Shown here: positions 14,468 through 24,571 of the stretch, piece after piece | How the letters are laid out: the number at the start of each line of letters is the position of its first letter | How positions within the stretch are numbered: position 1 is the first letter of the stretch | Source: a virus | IMG/VR virus record: IMGVR_UViG_3300030107_005602 | Span: 1 to 44,496 of that record | Length of the DNA: 44,496 nucleotides | Strand: one strand, 5' to 3' | Made by a program: the position numbers and the translations under genes | The notes under the pieces: model-generated | Databases searched by the model: none | Seen by the model: only the letters and a program-made list of their open reading frames with translations | What the model was told of the DNA's origin: nothing

Positions 14468-17400
14468 ATGCAGCAGAAGCAGAGGATCTCAGTCCGTCCC
14501 ATCTCGGGAGGGATCAAGGACAGCCGCAACCCTCTGCTTCTGTCTGATGGTGAAAGTCCGTTCTGTGAGAACGTAGAGCTAAACCGCGAGTCTCTGAAAG
14601 AGGTCGGCGGGGTAGTCAAGTTCAACAACCAGGCGGCCCCTCCCGGTTGCATCAGGACCGTAGCGCCTGAGGAGCACCAGCCCCTCACCAGCAGGGTGGG
14701 CACCACCAACGTCTCCGTGCCGATGCGCGGGTACGTCAACATCCCCTACTCCAGGGAGCAGGACATTGGTGGTCAGGTCCAGCACGGGACCGACAGCTAC
14801 GACGACTACCGTGGTAGATCGTTCGACCTGAAGGTCAGCTTCAAGATCCCGGATGGGACCAAGCTGTACGGCCCGTCAGGAACTACGGGTCAGAACTACT
14901 ACGGCAACGGAAACGAGGCCCTGGGCGAGTGCTTCATCATCGCCCAGAAGGGTGGCGACAGGTTCCAGGCTATGTCCTGGGCTCTAGGAGTGGTCAACGT
15001 AGGCGACAACGAGGTCTACGACATGATTACTGGTGGGTCGAACTTCGGTGAGTCGAAGTCCACCTACCGCTTGGTGTTCATGTGGCTGGACGCCCCAGAG
15101 TTTTCCTTCGCTGACCCTGCGGCCACGAATGTAGACGACGGCAGTCATGAGGGGTTCAAGTATTCCCTGACTGACTCCAGCAGCGCCGCAACCATCTTTG
15201 GCACTCTGGCGTACCGCTCGTTCGTGGTAGACCACGCCATTGACGTGGGCACGGAGTACCACGTCAGTCTGTCTCTGGAGATGGACTCTGGAACCGTCGC
15301 TGATGCGAACACAGCCTTCAATGACGACGGCAAGATCAAGGTCAACGTAGCTGAGGGGCTTTCCACTGCTCCGAATGAGTACACCTACACGGTCAGTGGT
15401 GCGGGCAACTCAGGTTCGGCGTCTGGTCTGCATGTGTGGACGGGCCCCCAGGACAGCCTGAACTACTTTGCCCGCTACGGGGTCAGGTACCAGGGACGCG
15501 ACGACATGTACCTGGGCCTAGGCCAACGGATGATCCCGTTCATCCCTGGCGGGTCTGTTCCGTTTGGCATGGACGCTTCTCCGCTTGAGCACGGTGGGTT
15601 CTCCATGAACACCATTGCGGGCGTCAAGACGTACATGGACGCCAACGTCCCGACTGCTGATGCAGCCGTGCTCGGAACGATTACGAGGGGGTCCGGGGAC
15701 GGGTTCTTCACGATCTCCAGGCGGATGGTGACCAGCGGCGGGACGACTAACTCGCTGGACGTACTGAAGTCTCCGTTCGGTGTCGCCTCGTACAACTCAA
15801 GCGGTCCATCGATCAACTACGGGGCGTGGCAGGGCCAGGGCAAGTCTTCCACGATCTACAACTCTGAGGCTTTGCGCGGCTACCACGTAGTCGAGTCGTC
15901 ATCCTCTGTAAAGCGGATCTCTACGATCTCTAGCTACAGCGAGAGTGGCTCCGACTACAAGCTCAACTGCTTCGACTTGGATAATGCCAGTGGCACCCTC
16001 GGTGCCACTGAGTATTTCATGTACCCGTTCCGTTGGCACCAGCGGGACCTACTGATCGCTGACTTCCGTATCTACGCGAAGCAGGGTGCGTACACGGCTG
16101 ATCGGGCCAAGTGGGGTCTGCGTTCGTCTATTGACTTGACGGACGACAACGAGCCCAACATCGAAAACCTTGTCGGCTACTGGCCCTTGGATGACGGTGG
16201 CGGCGGTGTATGCAAGGACATGGTGGCCGCAAACGACGCCTACCTGGCCCCGATGCAGATGGGTGTCTCCAAGAGGGGCACTCGCGGAGACAACCAGATC
16301 TACCTCTCGGGCGAGGGCGAAGCGATCTGCCTGGACCTGTCGGAGAACCCCATCTTCGAGCGTGAGTTCCTGGAGAACCTCCGCAATGACAACATGGGGA
16401 TCGCTGTCCAGGTCACGATGAAGCTGACCGGGGCAGAGTACAGCGTCCAGCAGGTCCACCCGGACCCAGAGATTGCAGCCGCACCACAGCTTGTTGCCGC
16501 ATGGGGACCCCCTCTGATCCAGTGGGCAGTGAAAGATGCTGCTGGGTCGGGCATGGCCTCTGACCCGAATCCGATTCTGAACTTCGGCTACATGAGCCGT
16601 AGTGCTAACACCGCGAACGACAGGTACCGCAGCCCGCTGGGGTTTGCCTTGGAGGTCGCTGACCAGATGGATCAGTCGGCGCAGTCGATGCACAGCGCCA
16701 TCGATAACGCTGACCAGTTCGACAAGGACGGTGTGCCCTGGGCCGGTAAGACGATTACCTTCCAGGTCGGCATCCAGCCGGGCTCTAGCGCAGGCACGTT
16801 CAAGGCCTACGTCGCTGGCGCTCCTGCGGGCCTGCTGGTTCCAGAGGCGACCCTGAAGGGCAACGACCCGAACGGCGAGTACGTCCTGTACACCAGTGAT
16901 TTTTCCATTGAGGACAAAGACCTGTCTCGCTCGGTCATCACCATTGGTGGCGGCTGGGAGCCTAGCTCGTACGGATACCTGGGAACGAACGCCCGGATGA
17001 TCGTAGACGAGGTCAGGGTTTTCGCAGCCCCTGCCCCTGGTGCGCTGCCCGCTGCCTCTGGCGACATTATCAACGACAGGTCTGGGAAGATCCTGGGCAG
17101 CCACAGCCTGCCACTGACTGAGCTACGAGAGGAAGACCTGCTTCACGACCTGGGCCTTGGCGTCAGCCAGGTTGACGTGACGGATGGGTCTGCGACGGTC
17201 AAGGCCACGTCCAGCCTGGAGTTCTACAAGGGGGACCCCGAGAGCACGGACAAGTCCGTTGAGTCGGCCTACCTTAGGGTTGCCCAGGACAAGCATCTCA
17301 AGCGCGAGAAGGACAAGCTTGGCGTTGAGCAGGAGGAGTTCTACCGGATCAAGTCGGTGACCGGCTCCGCATCGTCAACCAGCGGCCAGTCTGAGATCAC

Positions 17401-20400
17401 GCTGCACACTCCGTACGAGGGTCAGTCCCTTACGAACATCAACGCTCAGGCGTTCCGGGTCGTAGGCTACACCTCGTTCGCAGATGGGTTTGAGGAGGTG
17501 GGCCTTCCGTCATCGGTGGGCAAGGGATTCGATCCCGGCACAGCCACCGTGGATGACGCCATCCTGTCTACTCCGCTTTGGACTAACCGGGCCCCTGTGA
17601 CGGGTGACTGGCGCGTGCGCCTGTACTCTCCTCTGTCTGGCATGTCCATTCACGACGTAGCTCCGTCGTGGGAGGGTGGCATTGTCGAGGGTCGCAGGAA
17701 CCCCATCCGTGGCCTGCACAGCCTCAACGACAAGCTGTATGCCCAGGCTGGCAGCACCGTCTTCGAGGTAGACGACCGCTGGAGAAAGACCACAGACGGG
17801 TCAGACACCCTGACGTGGCTAGAGTTCCGATCCCAGGAGGTCGGAGTAGACCGGCTCCATGCGCCTCTGGCTGGCGACCGCCTTGTCTTTACGGACATGG
17901 ACGAGGTCAACCTCAACACTGCTCAGACAAACCCCAGCACTGATGTGCATCGGACTCGCCTGATCGACTTCGAGGTAGACCTGAACGAGACTCGGGGACT
18001 TCAGACGGTCTACCAGTGCGTCAACACGGACACCTACCCTGGACACTCCGCTGCCACTGACAAGTGGGAGATGAACCACTGGGTCAGGTTCCAGGACGGT
18101 CTGCCTCAGTTGGTCTTGGGCTGTGACGTAGCGTACGACGGGTCAGGCAACAAGCCCCCCCAGAACTTGTGGGTCGCCTCTGCCGACGCGGTCATCCGTG
18201 CAGGGGAGCGCACTCACATCCGATGGATTATTGAGGACGAGACCGGCAGCGATGACCGGTACCTCCAGCCCATCTGCTGCGTCAACGGCAAGAAGGTGGA
18301 CGTAACCGTCAGTGCAACCCAGCACGGCCTGTCTGGGACCGAGTGGATTAGCTCGGGCTGCGTTGTGCCAACCAGCAACAAGACCTCTGTCCTGGTCGGG
18401 TGTGCTGTTGATCTCTACGAAGAGAACACCACGGACACCGCGTTCACGGTCAACGAGATGCGGGGGGACTACCTCACCCCCAAGCATCACTCTGGGTATC
18501 TGCATTCCCTGAATGGGAAGCTGAGAAAGCTACGCATCGCAAACGATGCCGACCTGAAGGCTGCCTCAAATACGACCGACGCCAGCTACAACTTCAACTG
18601 GCGCAACATCTCCTATGCCTCTCTGGAGAATGACCTTCTCAACTTGGTCCTAGATGAGGGGGTCGGGCACAAGGCCAAGTGTGACGCCACAAGCAAGTAC
18701 GGCGTCATCTACTCCAAGCCGTTCGTGCCTCTCTACGGAGGCATGGAGAAGCGTGACCAGCAAGCAGCCATGACTGCTGTTGGTGATGCTGTGTACTGCA
18801 CCAACGGAGGGCGACCTGTCGTCATCGATCAGGACTTCGGTGCCAAGGTCGCTGGTGTGCTGCCTCCCAAGGGAAAGCCTGACGCGGAGATCGAGCGCCT
18901 TCCGCTGTGGCAGCTAAACGATGAAACGACTCCGGTAGACAACGACCCGGTCTCCTACCACTACACGACCCGTGGGAACAGCCACCTGCTGTGCCGCCAC
19001 CACGAGGACATGAACTGGGAGTCGGGTGACGTCTGGGCCTTCAAGTGCTACCTGAAGCCCAACTCCGTACACGGCCGAATCCCGATCTACTCAGGCCGCA
19101 CGTCACTGGAGAACGGTGGCCCCTTCCTGGAGATCGTGGACGGCAAGTGCCGACTGGGTTGGTACGACACCATCCTCAAGAAGGAGGTGTACGTAGAGAC
19201 CTCCAATCAGGTGTTCTACCCGGGCTACTGGCACTACGTGTACGTTCGCAAGAACTACCCGGACGGCACCTGGCAGAACCAACTGAACTTCGAGAACGCC
19301 AGCGAGTGCAACGACATGATGGTCGTGCGGGTGTTCAACGAGAGTAGCGTCACCGCACTGTCCGAGGAGTGGCGCACCAACATGGTGGAGGATCTGTCGG
19401 GGTCTCCCGCAGCCACCAATCAGATGTGTGTGTCCTACACGATGGACTACCGCTATGGCTGGACGGTCAGCGGCAGCACGTCTGGGTTCAAGATCACGAT
19501 TACTGGAGGGGGTGACGCGGTCGCTAACTACGACGTGTCTATTGCCGCTGGTAGCTACAACGCAGTGACTATGGCTGCCGCCATCCAGACCGGCATACGC
19601 GGGTCCGGCGCGGTCGATGCCACTACATGCGTCTGGAACCCTGCTGGCTACTTCGTCATTGACTCCATTGACGGAACAGGCATCACGATTGCTGCCCGTG
19701 GGTCTGGCACGGATATGACGACCACCCTGTTCGGGGGGACCACCGACCAGGACACTGAAGCGTCTACTTGGACTGGCGCAGCGGCGGCGAAGATGTCGTT
19801 TACTGCGTCCGGCCTGTGCTCTACCAGCACGACTACGTGGGACGGCGACACAGGCGGCGTGGTCGTTGCCAGCCAGGACACCATGGTCGATGACCACTAT
19901 GGCAAGTATTTCCAGTGGGACACTTCGGTGGACCCTGAGATCTACATCCTCGCCGGTTCGGCATCGAGCAAGACGCAATTCAGCCTTGCGACACTGGCTG
20001 GCACTACCCCCGACTTCGGCAATTCTAAATACGACGGCATAGCTGGCGGGATCTTCCACGGGACGGAGTTGGTTGCGTCAGAGGACTTCTTCAACTCGAA
20101 GAACCCTGACGGGTATCCGTTCGACATTGAGTTGTTCGGTTCGGAGATGGCTGCGTACCCGATGTCGGGGGTCACCCCCTTCAACGGCAGCTTCGCTTCG
20201 TTCGGATGCACGGTCACGACCAAGTCAAGCGGCCACGTCTTTGACGCTGACGATGGGACTGACCAGGCCCGCACGGGTACTGACGCTTTTACGAAGCACC
20301 CGGACGACACGGACGGCAACGGTCCGCTGGTGTTCGACAAGTCGGACGGCGACACGTTCGTGGTTGTCCAGAGCACGACGCCCAACGACGAACTGGAAGT

Positions 20401-22078
20401 GGCGATGGACGCAGAGGCGTCCGACAACGCCGACCCGCTGACGTGGCAGAACTCCAGCAGCATTCAGATGCTCCAGGGGTTCCGTCGGGTGAGGGTGACC
20501 TTCTACGACGCAGACCAGAACATCGAGTCCAACCCCGGACCCGAGTTGCTGATCGAGCCTTCGGAGGAGGACAAGACGAACACGTCTGGTGCGGCACGCA
20601 TCAGGATCAAGGACATCCCCCTGTCTCCCCAGAAGGGGAACATCACCAGGCGGATCTACATGTCGCAGGCTGACGGGGCCAACCTCTACGAGGTGGCAGA
20701 GCTTGCGGACAACTCGTCGGACAGCATTGTCATCTACAAGGACGAGCTTGCGATTGGGGCTGGTGCCCCCCTGTCGTTCGACAGGAACGCTCCTCCGAAG
20801 TGTGACATCGTCAAGGCTGCTGGCGGGTTCATGTGGTACGGGGGACTGGCGATCCAGCGAAACGGAGCACTGTTCTCCAAGCCGTTCCAGCCTACTGCCG
20901 TCCCCTTCTCTAACTTCCTGCTGTTCGATACTGGGGACAACAGCCCGATCACCGGCATTGCGGAGCACTCGGGGCGAGTCCTGGTCTTCAAGCGGGACTC
21001 TGTGTACGGGGTCAACGTCACTGCTGCCGGTGCCACGCAGGAGACCATTAGCCGTGGCGCGGGTGCGGTCAACCACAACAGCATCCAGCAGCTAGACGAC
21101 CGGCTGTACTTCGTTGATGTCCGGGGGATCATGCACATGGCCCCCTTCGGGGAGCCTCAGCGCATCTCCGAGGAGATCGAGGTCTTCCTCAACGAGGACT
21201 GGGATGTTGCTCACCAGCAGTTCGTCGTTGGTGGTATCAACCGCAGGCGCAACCAGTACCTGTTCGCCACTAAAGAGGCTACGTCGAACTACCCGGACGT
21301 TCGGTATGCCTGCGAGCTACTGGGCGGAGGGTCTGTTCTTCAGCAGGACGTCACCTCTCTCAAGCACCGGTTCTCTAGGTTCCGGGGTCCCAACATCACT
21401 GCGCTGGGCACTGTCTGGGATCGCTTCGGTGACAACCAGCAGGTCGTTGCCGGAACGGAAGAGGGCTTCGTTCTGTGGATGGACCGCACTGACACGAAGC
21501 TGTCGATGCTTGGTCCTGACGCGAACGTGTGGGGGGCGACTTCGTTGACGCTGACGACTAGCTCTGACGTGGCGTACCTGGAGACCTCGGCGGGTACCAT
21601 CGACACGGATCTGTCGGGCATGCGGGGTGCCGTCGTCCGGTATCGGACTAGCTCGGCGTCATCGGACGAGTACGAGAGCGTGGTCCTAGGTTCTGTCGGA
21701 ACGACTCTGATCCTTGATCGTTCCAGGACGGTCGCGGTGACCAGTGGCGACACAGTGATCATGGGAGCTACTCGTCCCCAGTTCAGGACCAAGTGGTTCG
21801 ACATGGGTGCCCCCGAACTGGGCAAGAAGAGTGTGCTGCTGGACGTGTCCCGGGCTACCGACGGGTCCGGCTCCCTGACGTTCACGACTCACAAGGACTT
21901 CAGCGACTCGGCAATCGACACCATCTCCATGTCGATGACGTCTGGCCTGGGCCACGAGAGCACGACCGCCCAGGGTGCTGTTCTGCAGGTCCGGTTCGCG
22001 GAGCCCCGTGGCCAGTCGGGTACTGAGTTCGAGATCGTGGATATGGTGTGGAGGGTCCAAGTCACGGATACGTGGTAA
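14468..22078 (+). CDS. Giant tail nozzle / adhesin with lectin-like insertions, 2536 aa
   Basis: This is probably a P22 gp10/T7 gp12-type nozzle, the distal tube of a short tail. P22-class nozzles are about 470 residues, so this is over five times the usual size. Residues 1-50 (SGGIKDSRNPLLLSDGESPF, then LKEVGGVVKF) match the typical nozzle start. Beta-propeller-like pieces occur near 1075-1110 (PIRGLHSLNDKLYAQAGSTV), 1430-1460 and 1990-2340 (ITGIAEHSGRVLVFKRDSVY). Between them lie large concanavalin/LamG-like segments: residues 85-420, about 560-860 (LVGYWPLDDGGGGVCKDMV), 1150-1400 and 1495-1640 (FLEIVDGKCRLGWYDTIL, then YPGYWHYVYVRKNY). A small beta domain at 1650-1790 includes NYDVSIAAGSYNAVTMAAAI. 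The insertions suggest carbohydrate binding at the tail tip. Domain edges are approximate. Confidence 0.7.
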   Translation: MQQKQRISVRPISGGIKDSRNPLLLSDGESPFCENVELNRESLKEVGGVVKFNNQAAPPGCIRTVAPEEHQPLTSRVGTTNVSVPMRGYVNIPYSREQDIGGQVQHGTDSYDDYRGRSFDLKVSFKIPDGTKLYGPSGTTGQNYYGNGNEALGECFIIAQKGGDRFQAMSWALGVVNVGDNEVYDMITGGSNFGESKSTYRLVFMWLDAPEFSFADPAATNVDDGSHEGFKYSLTDSSSAATIFGTLAYRSFVVDHAIDVGTEYHVSLSLEMDSGTVADANTAFNDDGKIKVNVAEGLSTAPNEYTYTVSGAGNSGSASGLHVWTGPQDSLNYFARYGVRYQGRDDMYLGLGQRMIPFIPGGSVPFGMDASPLEHGGFSMNTIAGVKTYMDANVPTADAAVLGTITRGSGDGFFTISRRMVTSGGTTNSLDVLKSPFGVASYNSSGPSINYGAWQGQGKSSTIYNSEALRGYHVVESSSSVKRISTISSYSESGSDYKLNCFDLDNASGTLGATEYFMYPFRWHQRDLLIADFRIYAKQGAYTADRAKWGLRSSIDLTDDNEPNIENLVGYWPLDDGGGGVCKDMVAANDAYLAPMQMGVSKRGTRGDNQIYLSGEGEAICLDLSENPIFEREFLENLRNDNMGIAVQVTMKLTGAEYSVQQVHPDPEIAAAPQLVAAWGPPLIQWAVKDAAGSGMASDPNPILNFGYMSRSANTANDRYRSPLGFALEVADQMDQSAQSMHSAIDNADQFDKDGVPWAGKTITFQVGIQPGSSAGTFKAYVAGAPAGLLVPEATLKGNDPNGEYVLYTSDFSIEDKDLSRSVITIGGGWEPSSYGYLGTNARMIVDEVRVFAAPAPGALPAASGDIINDRSGKILGSHSLPLTELREEDLLHDLGLGVSQVDVTDGSATVKATSSLEFYKGDPESTDKSVESAYLRVAQDKHLKREKDKLGVEQEEFYRIKSVTGSASSTSGQSEITLHTPYEGQSLTNINAQAFRVVGYTSFADGFEEVGLPSSVGKGFDPGTATVDDAILSTPLWTNRAPVTGDWRVRLYSPLSGMSIHDVAPSWEGGIVEGRRNPIRGLHSLNDKLYAQAGSTVFEVDDRWRKTTDGSDTLTWLEFRSQEVGVDRLHAPLAGDRLVFTDMDEVNLNTAQTNPSTDVHRTRLIDFEVDLNETRGLQTVYQCVNTDTYPGHSAATDKWEMNHWVRFQDGLPQLVLGCDVAYDGSGNKPPQNLWVASADAVIRAGERTHIRWIIEDETGSDDRYLQPICCVNGKKVDVTVSATQHGLSGTEWISSGCVVPTSNKTSVLVGCAVDLYEENTTDTAFTVNEMRGDYLTPKHHSGYLHSLNGKLRKLRIANDADLKAASNTTDASYNFNWRNISYASLENDLLNLVLDEGVGHKAKCDATSKYGVIYSKPFVPLYGGMEKRDQQAAMTAVGDAVYCTNGGRPVVIDQDFGAKVAGVLPPKGKPDAEIERLPLWQLNDETTPVDNDPVSYHYTTRGNSHLLCRHHEDMNWESGDVWAFKCYLKPNSVHGRIPIYSGRTSLENGGPFLEIVDGKCRLGWYDTILKKEVYVETSNQVFYPGYWHYVYVRKNYPDGTWQNQLNFENASECNDMMVVRVFNESSVTALSEEWRTNMVEDLSGSPAATNQMCVSYTMDYRYGWTVSGSTSGFKITITGGGDAVANYDVSIAAGSYNAVTMAAAIQTGIRGSGAVDATTCVWNPAGYFVIDSIDGTGITIAARGSGTDMTTTLFGGTTDQDTEASTWTGAAAAKMSFTASGLCSTSTTTWDGDTGGVVVASQDTMVDDHYGKYFQWDTSVDPEIYILAGSASSKTQFSLATLAGTTPDFGNSKYDGIAGGIFHGTELVASEDFFNSKNPDGYPFDIELFGSEMAAYPMSGVTPFNGSFASFGCTVTTKSSGHVFDADDGTDQARTGTDAFTKHPDDTDGNGPLVFDKSDGDTFVVVQSTTPNDELEVAMDAEASDNADPLTWQNSSSIQMLQGFRRVRVTFYDADQNIESNPGPELLIEPSEEDKTNTSGAARIRIKDIPLSPQKGNITRRIYMSQADGANLYEVAELADNSSDSIVIYKDELAIGAGAPLSFDRNAPPKCDIVKAAGGFMWYGGLAIQRNGALFSKPFQPTAVPFSNFLLFDTGDNSPITGIAEHSGRVLVFKRDSVYGVNVTAAGATQETISRGAGAVNHNSIQQLDDRLYFVDVRGIMHMAPFGEPQRISEEIEVFLNEDWDVAHQQFVVGGINRRRNQYLFATKEATSNYPDVRYACELLGGGSVLQQDVTSLKHRFSRFRGPNITALGTVWDRFGDNQQVVAGTEEGFVLWMDRTDTKLSMLGPDANVWGATSLTLTTSSDVAYLETSAGTIDTDLSGMRGAVVRYRTSSASSDEYESVVLGSVGTTLILDRSRTVAVTSGDTVIMGATRPQFRTKWFDMGAPELGKKSVLLDVSRATDGSGSLTFTTHKDFSDSAIDTISMSMTSGLGHESTTAQGAVLQVRFAEPRGQSGTEFEIVDMVWRVQVTDTW

Positions 22079-23745
22079 TGACTAGGTCCCAGGAAGAGCC
22101 GCTCCAGAGGGTTGCCCTACTTGTTGAGCAAAACAGGAAGGCCCAGTCGCCAGTAGGCCGAGGGGCTGCCCACCAGGACCGGATCTACTCAGCCTGGCAC
22201 AGGTCGATCAAGGAGCGGTTTACGCCGGATCAGTTGTCAGCCCTGGGCCTGGGCTGGACGCAGGAGGCCAATGCCCTGCGTGTTCTGGTGGACTCTGGCG
22301 AGGTGTCGATGTCGGACGCTTCGGCCTACATGCGCCAGAAGTACCCGTCTCAGTCGTTCGCCTCGGACAGGTTCCAGGACCAGCTAGTAGACGACCGCAG
22401 CAGGAGGCTGGCTGACCTGGCGGCTCTGCCCACGGGAGACCCCCGCAGGGTCGAGCAGGAGTCCAACCTGCTGGGTGAGATCGCCGCCCAGGGCCTCCAG
22501 GGACGCAACGACTTCGTGAACCCGCAGGACGGGGCGGTGTCCACGAGGGGGGTGTCGATTCCCAAGCTGGGTCCCAGCTACGACCACCGGCAGGTCATGC
22601 GGGCGATCAAGTCAACTGCCGATCAGATCAACTCTGGGGTGTCAGACGTGGAGTCTGGGAACGTGCGGCTCCCCGTCAACTCCGTAGATGGGGCCAGCAT
22701 CACACCGGGCACCATCACGCCCGAGAAGGTCGATCAGGAGTCCTTCAACAAGATGGTCCGGGACATGCCCGGTCCAGAGGAGTCTGTAAGGCTCTCTGTT
22801 GCACGCAGGACGGACCTGGACGCAGACGCCACGCCGACTGCCAGCAAGGGAGCCAAGAGGATCTGGCAGGTCACAGACGTGACGTACCCGCCGAACTACC
22901 GCCCGAGGCCAGGCCCGATGCGGGTGACGGTTGTAAACAAGGGGATGCAGTTCAACTGCATGTCTATCGACGGGGGTGCCAAGGCGGTATCGGTCAGGTA
23001 CGGGTTGGTCCTGAAGGGGATTCCTCACTTCCTGGGCCGCATCCCGCAGCAGATCCTTTACGCCGTCTCCTCTGGTTACTCCCCGGGTCAGGTGGAGGCC
23101 GTCCACCAGAACGGTACTAGCAGTGTCGGTCCTGACGCCCTGACGTACTCGTCTGGTCAGAACACGATCCTGTACGACTCCCTGACTGCAACGACTGGGC
23201 GTGCGTACGAGGACTTCGTGACCAGGGCCCCCGGGTGGCTGGCGGAGCACGGGTCTAGCTCCAACATCAAGCCGTCCAGCACCGATGTGGCTAAGGCTGA
23301 CGGTGTGAAGTTCATGCTGATCACTGGGACGACCGCCAAGGAGGTGTACTCCCAGTTGAACTCCAAGCAGGTCAACGGGGCCTACATCGGAGGAAACAGC
23401 CAGGGCCCTACGGCCAGCCTCCCCCCCGGGCGCGTGATGGAGAGCCCCGCCCCGGCTTGCGGGTCAGTCCAGACTTCAGACGGGAGCAACGAGTTGACCG
23501 TCAGGATTCGGACAAGTGGTAGCGAGTCAGCCAAGTGGCGTATCGCCTACCCGTTCTCATACGAGTCCTGCAGCCAGCTTGTTGCTACCAGGACACATTT
23601 TTCACTGGTGGTCATGCCTGATTTGGCCCACCAGGATGCAGGAGTCGATACCGTCAGCTTCGATATCAATGACATGTCGAGCAACGGTGTTACAGTTGTT
23701 TCGGACAACGACCGAACCGTCGGTGTAGACATAGTGGTGGTGTAA
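22078..23745 (+). CDS. Virion/tail protein, 555 aa
   Basis: Probable structural protein following the nozzle gene. Residues 1-200 are helical and Arg/Gln-rich (FTPDQLSALGLGWTQEANAL, then NLLGEIAAQGLQGRNDF). A Gly/Val/Pro linker leads to beta-rich segments (VTVVNKGMQFNCMSIDGGA, then VRYGLVLKGIPHFLGRIPQQ) and a C-terminal Ser/Thr/Val domain ending in a hydrophobic strand. An N-terminal helical, virion-binding part with C-terminal beta domains resembles fibre or tail-plug organisation. ATG 22078 overlaps the nozzle stop (TAATG). The frame extends 30 bases further back, but that segment lies inside the nozzle gene. Confidence 0.6.
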   Translation: MTRSQEEPLQRVALLVEQNRKAQSPVGRGAAHQDRIYSAWHRSIKERFTPDQLSALGLGWTQEANALRVLVDSGEVSMSDASAYMRQKYPSQSFASDRFQDQLVDDRSRRLADLAALPTGDPRRVEQESNLLGEIAAQGLQGRNDFVNPQDGAVSTRGVSIPKLGPSYDHRQVMRAIKSTADQINSGVSDVESGNVRLPVNSVDGASITPGTITPEKVDQESFNKMVRDMPGPEESVRLSVARRTDLDADATPTASKGAKRIWQVTDVTYPPNYRPRPGPMRVTVVNKGMQFNCMSIDGGAKAVSVRYGLVLKGIPHFLGRIPQQILYAVSSGYSPGQVEAVHQNGTSSVGPDALTYSSGQNTILYDSLTATTGRAYEDFVTRAPGWLAEHGSSSNIKPSSTDVAKADGVKFMLITGTTAKEVYSQLNSKQVNGAYIGGNSQGPTASLPPGRVMESPAPACGSVQTSDGSNELTVRIRTSGSESAKWRIAYPFSYESCSQLVATRTHFSLVVMPDLAHQDAGVDTVSFDINDMSSNGVTVVSDNDRTVGVDIVVV

Positions 23746-23747
23746 AC

Positions 23748-24566
23748 ATGAGCTTCCAGAGTTGGCTGCAAGGTTTCCAGGGGCCCCAGATTGAGGCCGG
23801 TCCGTCTCGCATAGGAAGCCCTATGGGGGAAGCGGCTGGGGCCATGTACGACAAGTTCGCCAAGATGACTGGGACCGCCCAGCTACCGGGGTTCGATGGT
23901 CAGCCAATGGGGGCGGATTGGTTCACCTCTCCGTCGGCACCTAACGAGCACTACGGCATCAGCAAAGGTGGTGGAGCTGGTGGGTACCAGTCATCCCCGG
24001 CTGCCGCATACGTAGAGGGACTCGTGTCGGCTGCCGCCAAGGGCGGGGCAGGCATAGATGTCGATCCTGGCTACTACATGGACCTGCAGCAGCAGTTTGG
24101 TGCGGCCAAAGACTTCTACATGTCGCAAGCTGGTCCTGGGGGGATGCTGTCTGACACCTCCATGAACCCCTATGCACGCCAGCTATCTGCACAGCACCAG
24201 ATGCAGCAGGCACAAGCCCAGAGGGACATGGGCTACGGGATGGCTGCCTCTGGCGCTAACCCGTTCATGGCCCAACACCAGATGCGTGATGCGGCATACG
24301 GAGCAAACCAGGCCTACGGTCAGTCTCTTGCCCAGATCGAGGAAGACCTGATGAACCGGCGATTCGCCGCTGGCGAGGGACTGGTCAACCTGAGCGGCGC
24401 TCTTGGGTCCGAGATGACCGCCCGCAGGGAAGAGCAGCGCCGATTCGGCCTGGAGCACCTTCAGGCTGACCGCCTCGGGAAGATGAATGCCAGTGCTCAG
24501 AAGTCTGCTGGAAGGGCATCCATGTTTGGCGACATTGCCGGGGCCGCTATTGGCGCTCTAGCCTGA
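23748..24566 (+). CDS. Putative ejection (internal virion) protein 1, 272 aa
   Basis: Gln, Ala, Gly and Met are abundant, with a long amphipathic region (SAQHQMQQAQAQRDMGYGMA, then QSLAQIEEDLMNRRFAAGEG) and a short Gly/Ala-rich hydrophobic C-terminus (MFGDIAGAAIGALA). This fits small podovirus internal proteins such as P22 gp7 or T7 gp14, which leave the virion and enter the outer membrane during DNA entry. It is the first of three consecutive genes of growing size (272, 934, 2562 aa), mirroring the three-protein ejection sets of podoviruses. Homology is not provable by eye. Confidence 0.55.
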   Translation: MSFQSWLQGFQGPQIEAGPSRIGSPMGEAAGAMYDKFAKMTGTAQLPGFDGQPMGADWFTSPSAPNEHYGISKGGGAGGYQSSPAAAYVEGLVSAAAKGGAGIDVDPGYYMDLQQQFGAAKDFYMSQAGPGGMLSDTSMNPYARQLSAQHQMQQAQAQRDMGYGMAASGANPFMAQHQMRDAAYGANQAYGQSLAQIEEDLMNRRFAAGEGLVNLSGALGSEMTARREEQRRFGLEHLQADRLGKMNASAQKSAGRASMFGDIAGAAIGALA

Positions 24567-24571
24567 AACCC

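Noticed and set aside
16049-17104. Long antisense ORF (351 aa) opposite the nozzle gene
   Set aside because: It is a shadow of a high-GC gene: Arg/Val/Asp-biased content, no ribosome-binding site, no recognisable domain, and the sense frame is clearly coding.
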